Both the position numbers and the translations under genes were made by a program. From contig JALSQA010000059.1 in the NCBI GenBank assembly GCA_026985685.1, positions 1 through 17,344 on the forward strand: 17,344 nucleotides of DNA, read 5' to 3'. Positions 7,303 to 14,347 of the stretch are shown here, piece after piece. The notes beneath the pieces are model-generated. The model had not been told where the DNA came from and did not search any database. It worked only from the letters and a program-made list of their open reading frames with translations. How positions within the stretch are numbered: position 1 is the stretch's first letter; each line of letters begins with the position of its first letter. The DNA is from Campylobacterales bacterium (GTDB taxonomy: Bacteria > Campylobacterota > Campylobacteria > Campylobacterales > QNZT01).

Positions 7303-8301
7303 ATGAAACAATTTTTACGTTATCTTTTTTTTAGTTTTAGTTTTACTATCTTTGCTTTTGCACAAGATTATAGGTACAATATAACTCCTTATATAGGATA
7401 TAATTTTACCGACAAAGAGTATTGGTTGGGAGACTCTTTTGCAGGTGGTATTAATTTTGATACTTTCTTGACAAATAGCGTGGGTATTCGTACGGGATAT
7501 GAACGAGTATTTAGTATGCAAGTAAAAGATGATCCTCGGTATTCTTATCATATGGATCGGTTTTATTTAAATCTTCTTGTACGAAACAATACAATCTCAA
7601 ATGTTGTTACTCCTTATGTCGCTTTTGGTGGTGGATATGAAAATGGAAATGGAAATATCTATTTAACTCCAGATAAATGGTTCTATAATCTTACCGTAGG
7701 TTCAAGTATTTGTATAAATGATCGATTATCCCTCTCTCCGGAGTTAAAAATGATGGGTCGTAAGAGATCTCATAATCATGTAGTTGATTATCTTGGAACA
7801 GTTGGTTTAACTTATAAATTTGGTGCACCAAATATTCAAGTCAGAGAACGAATTGTCCAGCAAAGAGTGGAAGTACCAGTAGAGCGGATAGTTAAACAAA
7901 GAGTAGAAGTGCCTGTTATGATGTGTCAAATACCAAAAATTACAAAAGATTATTGTGATAATTCTTATTATATTCAAGTTGCAAGTGCACCTGTTTGTTC
8001 ATCTTGTCCATTAGGGTATAAAAATAGAAAATTTTTACATAAAATCAAAAGTCATGGTTATGATTATAGTCTCTTTAAAACACGTATTGCTTCTGGACAA
8101 TACTACACTAAAGTACTGATAGGACCATATCGCTGTAAAAAAACTGCTTATAAACATTTATGTAAGATCAAAAAAGATTTAGGTTGTGATGCTTTTGTTT
8201 ATCGAAAAAAAGGACATCACACTTCAGCACATAAATCATATCATAAACACCATAGTACACATTCAATACCAGCAGGTATTAATCCTTCATGGTTGAAATA
8301 A
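7303..8301 (+). CDS. Outer-membrane beta-barrel protein with Cys-rich SPOR-like domain and His-rich tail
   Basis: The 332-residue protein has a signal peptide 1-20 (cleavage near AFA-QDY) and an eight-strand-like barrel at about 21-173 (ITPYIGYNF, TPYVAFGGGYEN, VGLTYKF). A linker with two 12-residue repeats spans 182-205. A SPOR-like domain at about 221-302 shows YYIQVAS at its start and VLIGPYRCKKTAYKHL near its end. The tail 304-332 has seven His. SPOR domains bind glycan strands stripped of stem peptides, chiefly at the septum. The C-terminal part carries seven Cys (208, 218, 232, 235, 278, 287, 295), including C-S-S-C at 232-235. That is exceptional for a SPOR domain and suggests disulfides or metal binding. 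The gene overlaps cysE 3' to 3' by 23 bp. A paralogue lies at 14348-15376. The role is probably envelope anchoring; domain assignment is from motif reading only. Confidence 0.78.
   Translation: MKQFLRYLFFSFSFTIFAFAQDYRYNITPYIGYNFTDKEYWLGDSFAGGINFDTFLTNSVGIRTGYERVFSMQVKDDPRYSYHMDRFYLNLLVRNNTISNVVTPYVAFGGGYENGNGNIYLTPDKWFYNLTVGSSICINDRLSLSPELKMMGRKRSHNHVVDYLGTVGLTYKFGAPNIQVRERIVQQRVEVPVERIVKQRVEVPVMMCQIPKITKDYCDNSYYIQVASAPVCSSCPLGYKNRKFLHKIKSHGYDYSLFKTRIASGQYYTKVLIGPYRCKKTAYKHLCKIKKDLGCDAFVYRKKGHHTSAHKSYHKHHSTHSIPAGINPSWLK
7846..7917 (+). repeat. Two tandem 36-bp units encoding ERIV(Q/K)QRVEVPV
   Basis: Units 7846-7881 and 7882-7917 encode 12-residue repeats that differ at one residue (Gln versus Lys). 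The DNA copies differ at many third-codon positions. The repeat is thus kept at protein level and is not a recent slippage product. It forms the linker between the barrel and the SPOR-like domain. Confidence 0.85.
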
Positions 8302-8995
8302 AATCTTGATATATTTTTTCTAACTCATCGTCTCTTTTGACGATGATGTTTTCATGATGATTGATGATAGCATCTTCTAAGACAGAAAGACGCTTTGATA
8401 GATAGATAAATAATTCACGATTGATATCTGGAATTTTATTGTGACTTAGCTGGGATTTGTCTTTTCCTTTTGTGATAACACGAGCAGGGATTCCTACTGC
8501 TGTAGAATTATCTGGTACATCTTTGATCACTACAGAATTTGCACCTACTTTTGCATTTTCACCGATAGTAATATTTCCCAAAACTTTAGCCCCGGCACTT
8601 ATAACAGCACCGCTTTTAATGGTAGGATGTCTCTTAACGTCTTTATCTAAACTAACACCGCCTAATGTCACACCTTGATATATAAGTACATCATCGCCTA
8701 TTATCGCTGTTTCTCCGACAACAACACCAACACCATGATCTATAAATACCCTACGACCTATTTTACATCTTGGATGAATATCTATATTGGTTATCACTTG
8801 TGTTATTCCCATAAGTATACGAGCTATAAAGTGAAATTTTTTCATGTATAGATAGTGTGCTATACGATAGTTTATGATTGCCCAAATACCAGGATAATTA
8901 AAAAACAGTTCAAATTTTGATCGTATGGCTGGATCATTTTTCCATGGTGTTTGAAAATCTTCTTTGATGATATGCCATAAAGATATATTACTCAT
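8279..8995 (-). CDS. cysE: Serine O-acetyltransferase
   Basis: CysE transfers acetyl from acetyl-CoA to L-serine, the first step of cysteine synthesis (cytoplasm). It has 238 residues. A short helical N-terminal part is followed by left-handed beta-helix hexapeptide repeats from about 71 to 175. Active-site motifs are IDIHP (Asp72), FIDHGVGVVVGETA with His87 (E. coli His158 equivalent), YQGVTLGG, and KRHPTI with His123 (E. coli His193 equivalent), then GIPARVI. The C-terminal extension is longer than in minimal forms and ends in a charged helix. AGGAA precedes the ATG, 7 bp after the speA stop. It is the last gene of the minus-strand run, and its 3' end lies inside the convergent SPOR gene. 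Feedback regulation by cysteine cannot be judged from the sequence. Confidence 0.95.
   Translation of the reverse strand: MSNISLWHIIKEDFQTPWKNDPAIRSKFELFFNYPGIWAIINYRIAHYLYMKKFHFIARILMGITQVITNIDIHPRCKIGRRVFIDHGVGVVVGETAIIGDDVLIYQGVTLGGVSLDKDVKRHPTIKSGAVISAGAKVLGNITIGENAKVGANSVVIKDVPDNSTAVGIPARVITKGKDKSQLSHNKIPDINRELFIYLSKRLSVLEDAIINHHENIIVKRDDELEKIYQDFISTMKD
8325..8346 (+). terminator. Weak hairpin beyond the barrel-SPOR gene, inside cysE
   Basis: TCATCGTC (8325-8332) and GACGATGA (8339-8346) pair around a 6-nt loop. On the plus strand the hairpin is followed by TGTTTTC, 24 bp after the SPOR gene stop. It could weakly terminate that transcript, since no other signal is visible between the convergent genes. 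It lies in cysE codons, so chance is a real alternative. Confidence 0.2.
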
Positions 8996-9002
8996 AAAGT
9001 TC

Positions 9003-10832
9003 CTAATTTACAGTTTTTAGATAACCATTTTCTTGTAAAAACAGAGCAATTTCATGTTTGATTTGTGCTCTTTGAGTTTTTGAAATAAAAGGAGAATTAT
9101 CAATTTTATGAAAAAGATTATCTTCTATTTTAGTACAATTATAGTTTAAGCTATCTAAAATCTTTATAAGTGTATCACTAGGTGTAATGGTTTGTATTTT
9201 ATAGCCTTGTTCATTTATCTCAATAGTAGCCGTAGTAGGGTGTGTGAAAAGGTTGTGATTCATGCCTAATACCTCTTGGTATGCACCAACTTTGAAAAAT
9301 CCTAAAAAATAATCTTCTTCATCAAGATTAACACTATGTAAAAAGAGTGGATTTTTACTATCAAAAGCTATCTCACCATCACTATCACAAGTGATATCCC
9401 ATAAACTAGCTGAACGAGTAGGTTTGGTATCAAGTTTGGCTAGTGGCATGATTGGAAATCTTTGAGCCAATCCCCAAAAATCAGGAATACTCTGAAATAT
9501 AGAAAAATTAACAAGATATTTTTCTTGAATTTTGTCTTGAATTTGGATTAACTCTTTTATAGGTTCATCTTTTAGTAAAAGGATTGCTTTTTTGATTATT
9601 ATGTGGGTTAGGATCTCTGCATTTGAACGATCTATCAAGTCAATATATCCTAGGTCAAATAGAGTCAAAAGTGAGTTTAAATGGTCAATACTGTCATGAA
9701 GATACTCTTGTGCATTTTTTTTGGTGATAAATTTTAAAAGTTCATATAATTCATCGATAAGAGGTGGATTTGTTTCTTTGTGAATGAGTGCATTTTGTGT
9801 GTATTCCTCACTAAAAAGTTCAAAGACAGGTGCTACAAGAACAGCATGAGAAGATGCGATAAATCTACCAGATTCTATGATGATATTTGGTTCTTGTACA
9901 TTTTTTTTCTTTGCAATGTTTTGAAGAACAAAAGTAGTTTCACTTGCATATTCACGTAAAGAGTATGTTAGTTCTGGATATGATTCATTTTGGGTATATT
10001 CTACTCCTAAACCACCTCCTAGGTTAATACTATTGAGATGTGAAGCACCTAGCTTTCTAAGATCAGCATAAATGTTCCCTGCTTCTCTAAGTGCTTTTTT
10101 AAGGTTTGAGATTTGTGTCATTTGTGAACCGATATGAAAATGAATCATAGTAAAATATTCTAAAAGCTTGTGTTGTTTTAGTAAATTTATCGCTTCTAAT
10201 AGTTCTGTTGAAGTCAAACCAAATTTTGAATTTATTCCTCCACTCTTTGCCCAAATACCAATACCCATACTATGAAGTTTTATACGAAGTCCAATTTTGG
10301 GAATAGGTGTTCCCCTCTCTTTGGCTACTTCTATGATAGATTCAAGTTCGTTTATGCCTTCTATCGTGACAGTAATGTTTTGTCCCATTTTTGCAGATAA
10401 AAAAGTAAGTTCTATCATCTCTTTATCTTTAAAACCATTTACTGTGACGGGGGCTTGATCATATATGTGACTCATAGCGATAAGCAATTCTGCTTTGCTA
10501 CCTGCTTCTAGTCCATATTGAAAAGGTTTTCCTGCTTCAATAATAGGTTGTATAAAATCAGCAAATTGATTTACTTTTAGTGGAAAAACAGCTTGAAATT
10601 TCCCATGATAATCGATCTCTTTACAAGCATTTTCAAAAGTTTTGTAGATAAGTTTGATTTGCTTTTTGATAAGATGAGGAAAACGTAAAAGCAAAGGTCC
10701 TTTTATATCCTGGTTACGAATATTTGTGACTATATCAAAAAGAGCAGGGGAGCTTTTGTAGTTTACTTTGACTTTATCACCATCGATAAAAAAGTCATCT
10801 TCTCCCCATATCCTGATACCATAATCTTGCAT
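9003..10832 (-). CDS. speA: Biosynthetic arginine decarboxylase
   Basis: SpeA converts arginine to agmatine with PLP, the entry to putrescine/spermidine synthesis from arginine. The 609-residue protein matches the SpeA group. It shows FPLKVNQ with the PLP lysine Lys86 and GLEAGSKAELL (108-118). HFHIGSQ (231-237) and NLGGGLGVEY (270-279) follow in the alanine-racemase-like barrel. IIIESGRF (317-324) is next, and the beta-domain catalytic CDSDGE has Cys482. ATG 10832 follows the hisS stop by 3 bp with only a weak Shine-Dalgarno, so translation is probably coupled to hisS. Agmatine-to-putrescine and later polyamine genes are not in the window. All key residues are present. Confidence 0.96.
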   Translation of the reverse strand: MQDYGIRIWGEDDFFIDGDKVKVNYKSSPALFDIVTNIRNQDIKGPLLLRFPHLIKKQIKLIYKTFENACKEIDYHGKFQAVFPLKVNQFADFIQPIIEAGKPFQYGLEAGSKAELLIAMSHIYDQAPVTVNGFKDKEMIELTFLSAKMGQNITVTIEGINELESIIEVAKERGTPIPKIGLRIKLHSMGIGIWAKSGGINSKFGLTSTELLEAINLLKQHKLLEYFTMIHFHIGSQMTQISNLKKALREAGNIYADLRKLGASHLNSINLGGGLGVEYTQNESYPELTYSLREYASETTFVLQNIAKKKNVQEPNIIIESGRFIASSHAVLVAPVFELFSEEYTQNALIHKETNPPLIDELYELLKFITKKNAQEYLHDSIDHLNSLLTLFDLGYIDLIDRSNAEILTHIIIKKAILLLKDEPIKELIQIQDKIQEKYLVNFSIFQSIPDFWGLAQRFPIMPLAKLDTKPTRSASLWDITCDSDGEIAFDSKNPLFLHSVNLDEEDYFLGFFKVGAYQEVLGMNHNLFTHPTTATIEINEQGYKIQTITPSDTLIKILDSLNYNCTKIEDNLFHKIDNSPFISKTQRAQIKHEIALFLQENGYLKTVN

Positions 10833-10835
10833 GAT

Positions 10836-12041
10836 TTAACTCAATGGTGCAGTAAATTCTGTTTTCTCTTGTAAATCTTTGATCCATATTGTTTGATTTT
10901 CTAATTCATCTTCACCTATTACTGCACAGTATCTAGCTCCTGCTTTATCTGCTGCTTTAAGGTGTGCTTTTAAGCTTTTTTTCTCGTAAGACAGAGTTAC
11001 GATATCTGTTTTTCTCTGTTTACTTGCAGCATCAAAAACTATCCCTATGGCTTGTGGACAAAGTGCTCCAAAATAGTATCCTTTTCTTTGTTCTTGTGGG
11101 ATTTCTATCATCTCTAGCAATCTCTCAATACCGATTGCAAAACCAATAGCAGGAGTCTCTTTGCCATCTAAAAATGAGACTAATTTATCATATCTTCCAC
11201 CACCGGCAACTGCATTTTGTGCACCAAGATCACCGCTTATAAATTCAAAAGCAGTTTGATTGTAATAGTCAAGACCACGTACTAGATTTGGATCAACTTC
11301 ATATTTGACATTTTGTTTATCCAATATTGTACGCAAAGCATTAAAATGTGTATCGCATTTTTCACAAAGGTTTTGGTTTAGTCTGGGAGCAGGATTGAGA
11401 AGTGCCTGGCATTGTTCATTTTTACAGTCAAAAACACGAATTGGATTAGTCTCTTTTCTTCTTTGGCAATCAGGACATAAATCATCTGTGATAGTATCTA
11501 AAAAAGTGATTAATTCTTTACGATATGGTGTCATACAATCTTCACAGCCGAGTGAATTTAACTTTAAACTATAATTGATACCAAAAAAATCAAGTATCTC
11601 TTTTGTCATCAAAATAATATTTGCATCTTCATAATGACTCTCTACTCCAAAGCTTTCTACTCCAAACTGGTGAAATTGTCTAAATCTTCCTTTTTGAGGA
11701 CGCTCATATCTAAACATAGGTCCATAGTAAAAAAATCGATTGATACCACCTATGCGATCAAGTTTTTTCTCTACAAATGCACGTACAACTCCAGCAGTTC
11801 CTTCTGGTCGTAAACAGACATCATTTCCGCCTTTGTCTTTGAACTGATACATCTCTTTACCAACGATATCGCTACTCTCTCCCACACTACGTTTAAATAG
11901 TGAAGTCTCTTCAAGTAAAGGAGTTTCGATAAATTCAAATCCATATTTTTTGACTATTTTAGAGGTGTTTTTGATAAAATATTCAAATTTTTGATTTTGT
12001 GGAGGGAGTATATCTTTCATTCCACGAAGTGCTGTGATCAT
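10836..12041 (-). CDS. hisS: Histidyl-tRNA synthetase (eight-cysteine form)
   Basis: HisRS charges tRNA-His. The 401-residue protein is a class II synthetase. Motif 2 is FRYERPQKGRFRQFHQ (110-125), the HisA signature is RGLDYYNQTAFEF (255-267), and motif 3 is GFAIGIERLL (300-309). A Rossmann-like anticodon-binding domain closes the C-terminus. Between motif 2 and the HisA signature lie four cysteine pairs: C166/C169, C189/C192, C206/C211 and C226/C229. The E. coli enzyme lacks most of them. They could form two structural zinc sites, as in other Cys-rich bacterial HisRS; this is inferred. The ATG overlaps the tmk stop (ATGA), so the genes are tightly coupled. Confidence 0.97.
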   Translation of the reverse strand: MITALRGMKDILPPQNQKFEYFIKNTSKIVKKYGFEFIETPLLEETSLFKRSVGESSDIVGKEMYQFKDKGGNDVCLRPEGTAGVVRAFVEKKLDRIGGINRFFYYGPMFRYERPQKGRFRQFHQFGVESFGVESHYEDANIILMTKEILDFFGINYSLKLNSLGCEDCMTPYRKELITFLDTITDDLCPDCQRRKETNPIRVFDCKNEQCQALLNPAPRLNQNLCEKCDTHFNALRTILDKQNVKYEVDPNLVRGLDYYNQTAFEFISGDLGAQNAVAGGGRYDKLVSFLDGKETPAIGFAIGIERLLEMIEIPQEQRKGYYFGALCPQAIGIVFDAASKQRKTDIVTLSYEKKSLKAHLKAADKAGARYCAVIGEDELENQTIWIKDLQEKTEFTAPLS

Positions 12042-12610
12042 AATAAACCTTTTATCTCGTTATGTATTTCTTCGATACTTTTTCTAGCATCAATAATATG
12101 GTATTTTATATTTAATTTCTTTAATATAGCTATCATGTTGTCTTGAACACTCAAAAGATAAGATAGACCACGTTTTTCTATCATATCTTCTTGTTTTTTA
12201 CCCATTCTTGAGCGAATAAGTTCTTGGTCTGTCTGGAGTAAAATAACAAGATCAGGCATATGCTCATCTAAAGCAAATTTATTTAAGTTGATTAAAAATT
12301 CTAACTCATAATCAGGATGATTTGCTAAAGCATAAGCAATTCCAGATATAAATCCTCTGTCACTTATAATTATTTTTTCTTTATTTGGTTTGATGACTTT
12401 TTCATAATGTTCGGCTCTGTCTGCTAAAAATAAAAATAGTTCGCTTTTGTGACTTTGTACACCTTGATGTAAAATCATCTCTCTTAGTTTGATACCAAGT
12501 TTAGTACCACCTGGTTCTTTTGTCACTATTGAATTTTTCAAGCTTTTATGAAGTAACTCAACTTGAGTGCTTTTTCCACAAGTATCTACTCCCTCAAATA
12601 TCAGATACAT
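12038..12610 (-). CDS. tmk: Thymidylate kinase
   Basis: Tmk phosphorylates dTMP to dTDP for DNA synthesis. From the chosen start the protein has 190 residues, slightly shorter than E. coli Tmk. It shows the P-loop EGVDTCGKST (6-15), the DR[YG] motif DRGFISGIAYA, and a LID region RMGKKQEDMIEKR. Two ATGs are possible, at 12616 and 12610. AAGGA (12616-12620) abuts the first and is 5 nt before the second, so 12610 (MYLIFEGVD) is favoured. The start overlaps the coaD end by 17 bp and the stop overlaps the hisS start. Confidence 0.95.
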   Translation of the reverse strand: MYLIFEGVDTCGKSTQVELLHKSLKNSIVTKEPGGTKLGIKLREMILHQGVQSHKSELFLFLADRAEHYEKVIKPNKEKIIISDRGFISGIAYALANHPDYELEFLINLNKFALDEHMPDLVILLQTDQELIRSRMGKKQEDMIEKRGLSYLLSVQDNMIAILKKLNIKYHIIDARKSIEEIHNEIKGLL

Positions 12611-13082
12611 TATCATCCTTGTTCAAAAATGTCAATATCTCTTTTGGTACGAGATGAGAAACATTACCATGGTGAGTTAAAATAGTTCGTACAACTGAAG
12701 AGCTGATAAAAGCATTTTGTAGATTTGGCATCAAATAAATTGTCTCTATATTTGGATCAAGAGAAGCATTTGCGTATCCCATCTGAAGTTCATATTCAAA
12801 ATCACTTACAGCACGTAATCCACGTATAATAATAGTTGTATTTACTTGTTTCGCTAAATCTACAAGAAGGTTATCAAAACTAATGATTTTGACATTGTTA
12901 CAGTGTGCTGTTGCTAGTTTAATCATGTCTTGTCTTTGTTGTAGTGAAAACATTGGTTTTTTGCTAACTGAAGCAGCAACTGCAACAATCACACCATCAA
13001 ATATCTTCCCCGCTCTTTCAATAATATCCAAATGTCCTTTTGTTATAGGGTCAAAAGTACCTGGATAAAGTGCTACTTTCAT
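12594..13082 (-). CDS. coaD: Phosphopantetheine adenylyltransferase
   Basis: CoaD joins 4'-phosphopantetheine and ATP to give dephospho-CoA, the penultimate step of coenzyme A synthesis. It has 162 residues, normal for the family. Motifs are YPGTFDPITKGHLDII (6-21), with the T-x-G-H nucleotidyltransferase signature at 14-17. RGLRAVSDFEYELQMGYAN follows, then the C-terminal SSSVVR motif. An open frame extends 30 residues upstream into ubiX, but ATG 13082 begins exactly at the family N-terminus. It has GAGGA (13088-13092) 5 nt upstream, and the gap from the ubiX stop is 1 bp. This start is therefore secure. Confidence 0.96.
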   Translation of the reverse strand: MKVALYPGTFDPITKGHLDIIERAGKIFDGVIVAVAASVSKKPMFSLQQRQDMIKLATAHCNNVKIISFDNLLVDLAKQVNTTIIIRGLRAVSDFEYELQMGYANASLDPNIETIYLMPNLQNAFISSSVVRTILTHHGNVSHLVPKEILTFLNKDDNVSDI

Positions 13083-13083
13083 C

Positions 13084-13608
13084 TTAATCCTCTCCCCATC
13101 TGTGAAATAAATTGTGTTCAATACCCAAGAGATCGAACCATTTTCCAATGATAAAATCTTCCATCTCATCAAGCTTCTCTATCTTGGCATAATAACCTAA
13201 AATAGGAGGAGCTATAATGACTTGTAATCTTGCTAATTTTAGCATATTTTCTAGTGCAATAGCAGAAAATGGCATCTCTCTTGGAGCTAAAAGTAATTTT
13301 CTTTGTTCTTTTATCTGTACCGCTGCTGTTCTTGTGATGAGATTATCACTTATTCCACAGGAAATTTTGGCAAGTGTATTCATAGATGTGGGAATGATTG
13401 CCATGGCATCACATTTAAAGGAACCAGATGCAGTAGGTGCTGCGATATCATCATCTTCAAAATATTTGATATGTTCCTCTTTCTCTAATACGGTTTTTGC
13501 ATTTTTAGAGACAATAACAAATGTTTCGATCTCTTTTGGTAATGCATCGATAAAACGCTTTCCAAGTTTTACTCCACTTGCTCCAGTAATAGCAACGATA
13601 ATTCTCAT
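13084..13608 (-). CDS. ubiX: Flavin prenyltransferase UbiX
   Basis: UbiX attaches a dimethylallyl group to reduced FMN to make prenyl-FMN, the cofactor of UbiD enzymes. The 174-residue protein is a little shorter than E. coli UbiX. It has the flavoprotein fold with TGASGVKLG (8-16), MNTLAKISCGISDNLITRTA, and LLLAPREMPFS followed by ENMLKLARLQVIIAPP, all family hallmarks. The ATG overlaps the flgA stop (ATGA), and the stop lies 1 bp from coaD. Its presumed partner is the ubiD gene at 3031-4845. In this lineage the pair most likely serves menaquinone synthesis (the MqnM/MqnL roles), which is inference from taxonomy. Confidence 0.95.
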   Translation of the reverse strand: MRIIVAITGASGVKLGKRFIDALPKEIETFVIVSKNAKTVLEKEEHIKYFEDDDIAAPTASGSFKCDAMAIIPTSMNTLAKISCGISDNLITRTAAVQIKEQRKLLLAPREMPFSAIALENMLKLARLQVIIAPPILGYYAKIEKLDEMEDFIIGKWFDLLGIEHNLFHRWGED

Positions 13609-14279
13609 GGCAATACTTTTACTGTTGTATTTGAAATTATTTGTGCTTTAAATCTTTTTTTGTAACTTTTTCTGATGTTGATAATATCTCCTATATCACC
13701 TTCTTGCAAAGCAGTAGCCCTAAAGTTTAATACAACTCCACCATCTTGAATAATAGCATTTACATGATCATTTCGTTTGATAGCTCTGTTCTTTTTGAGT
13801 TTTTCATAAGTAATGGGTTTGTTTTCTTTGATAGTGTATTTTGCATAGTATTGATTAAAATCTTGTGCTTTAAATGGTTCATGATAGAGTGATTTAAATT
13901 TGATACTTTCTAAATTGACAATATTTGGTGTGATGATACGCCCTTTTTGGATATGTTCGTTTGCTACATAGAGATTTATTGTAGCGTTTATATTGTACTT
14001 ATAGTATAACTTTCTTTGTTTATGATTTTTTGCAAATGTAACTAAAATGCTACCTTTGTTTCTACGCAAATCATCTTTTGTTATAGCTACTTTTGAGACT
14101 TTGTACTCTTTTAGTTTATGGATAAGTGTTGATGTTGGTTTGATAGTAATATTTTCAATGTTCATAGAGGGATAGTGTGTTAGAAACTTCTCTTCAATCA
14201 GATGTTTTATTTTATCTTCTTGTATGGAAGTTGCAAAAAGTGTGAGTCCACTAAAAAAGAGTAAAAAAATAATTTTCAA
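13605..14279 (-). CDS. flgA: Flagellar basal-body P-ring chaperone FlgA
   Basis: FlgA is a periplasmic chaperone for P-ring (FlgI) assembly. From TTG 14279 the protein has 224 residues. A signal peptide MKIIFLLFFSGLTLFA is followed by a variable middle and a C-terminal SAF/ChapFlgA domain. That domain includes VANEHIQKGRIITPNIV, then NKPITYEKLKKN, then GDIINIRK and TVKVLP at the end. A longer frame from TTG 14324 adds 15 charged residues before the signal peptide. AAAAAGG at 14289-14295 sits 9 nt before TTG 14279, and a sigma-54-like promoter covers 14307-14322. Both favour the shorter form. Its stop overlaps the ubiX start, so a flagellar gene heads a housekeeping run. FlgA is weakly conserved, but the SAF region is convincing. 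Confidence 0.9.
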   Translation of the reverse strand: MKIIFLLFFSGLTLFATSIQEDKIKHLIEEKFLTHYPSMNIENITIKPTSTLIHKLKEYKVSKVAITKDDLRRNKGSILVTFAKNHKQRKLYYKYNINATINLYVANEHIQKGRIITPNIVNLESIKFKSLYHEPFKAQDFNQYYAKYTIKENKPITYEKLKKNRAIKRNDHVNAIIQDGGVVLNFRATALQEGDIGDIINIRKSYKKRFKAQIISNTTVKVLP

Positions 14280-14306
14280 AATAGTATGCCTTTTTAGCTT
14301 CAGTTG

Positions 14307-14322
14307 AGCAAAAATTGTACCC
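14307..14322 (-). promoter_or_regulatory. Candidate sigma-54 (RpoN) promoter for flgA
   Basis: The minus strand reads GGGTACAATTTTTGCT. GG (14321-14320) and GC (14309-14308) are separated by exactly 10 nt. The elements match the TGGCAC-N5-TTGCT consensus except for G instead of T before GG and T instead of C after it. The predicted start, near 14296, would leave a leader of about 17 nt holding AAAAAGG before TTG 14279. RpoN controls many middle flagellar genes in Campylobacterota. Only the consensus supports this; no -10/-35 comparison was computed. Confidence 0.45.
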
Positions 14323-14347
14323 AAATGATGGTAAAAAGGCGATAAGT

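Noticed and set aside
11305..11574. 89-codon open frame antisense to hisS
   Set aside because: It overlaps the Cys-rich HisRS insert; its Cys/Ser/Trp-rich composition is a shadow of that strand.
13083..13172. 30-residue N-terminal extension of CoaD
   Set aside because: It overlaps ubiX codons. The family N-terminus and a strong Shine-Dalgarno coincide with ATG 13082.
13217..13651. 144-codon open frame on the plus strand
   Set aside because: It lies antisense to ubiX, whose motifs and coupled start/stop are clear. The frame has no Shine-Dalgarno and its product shows no recognisable family.
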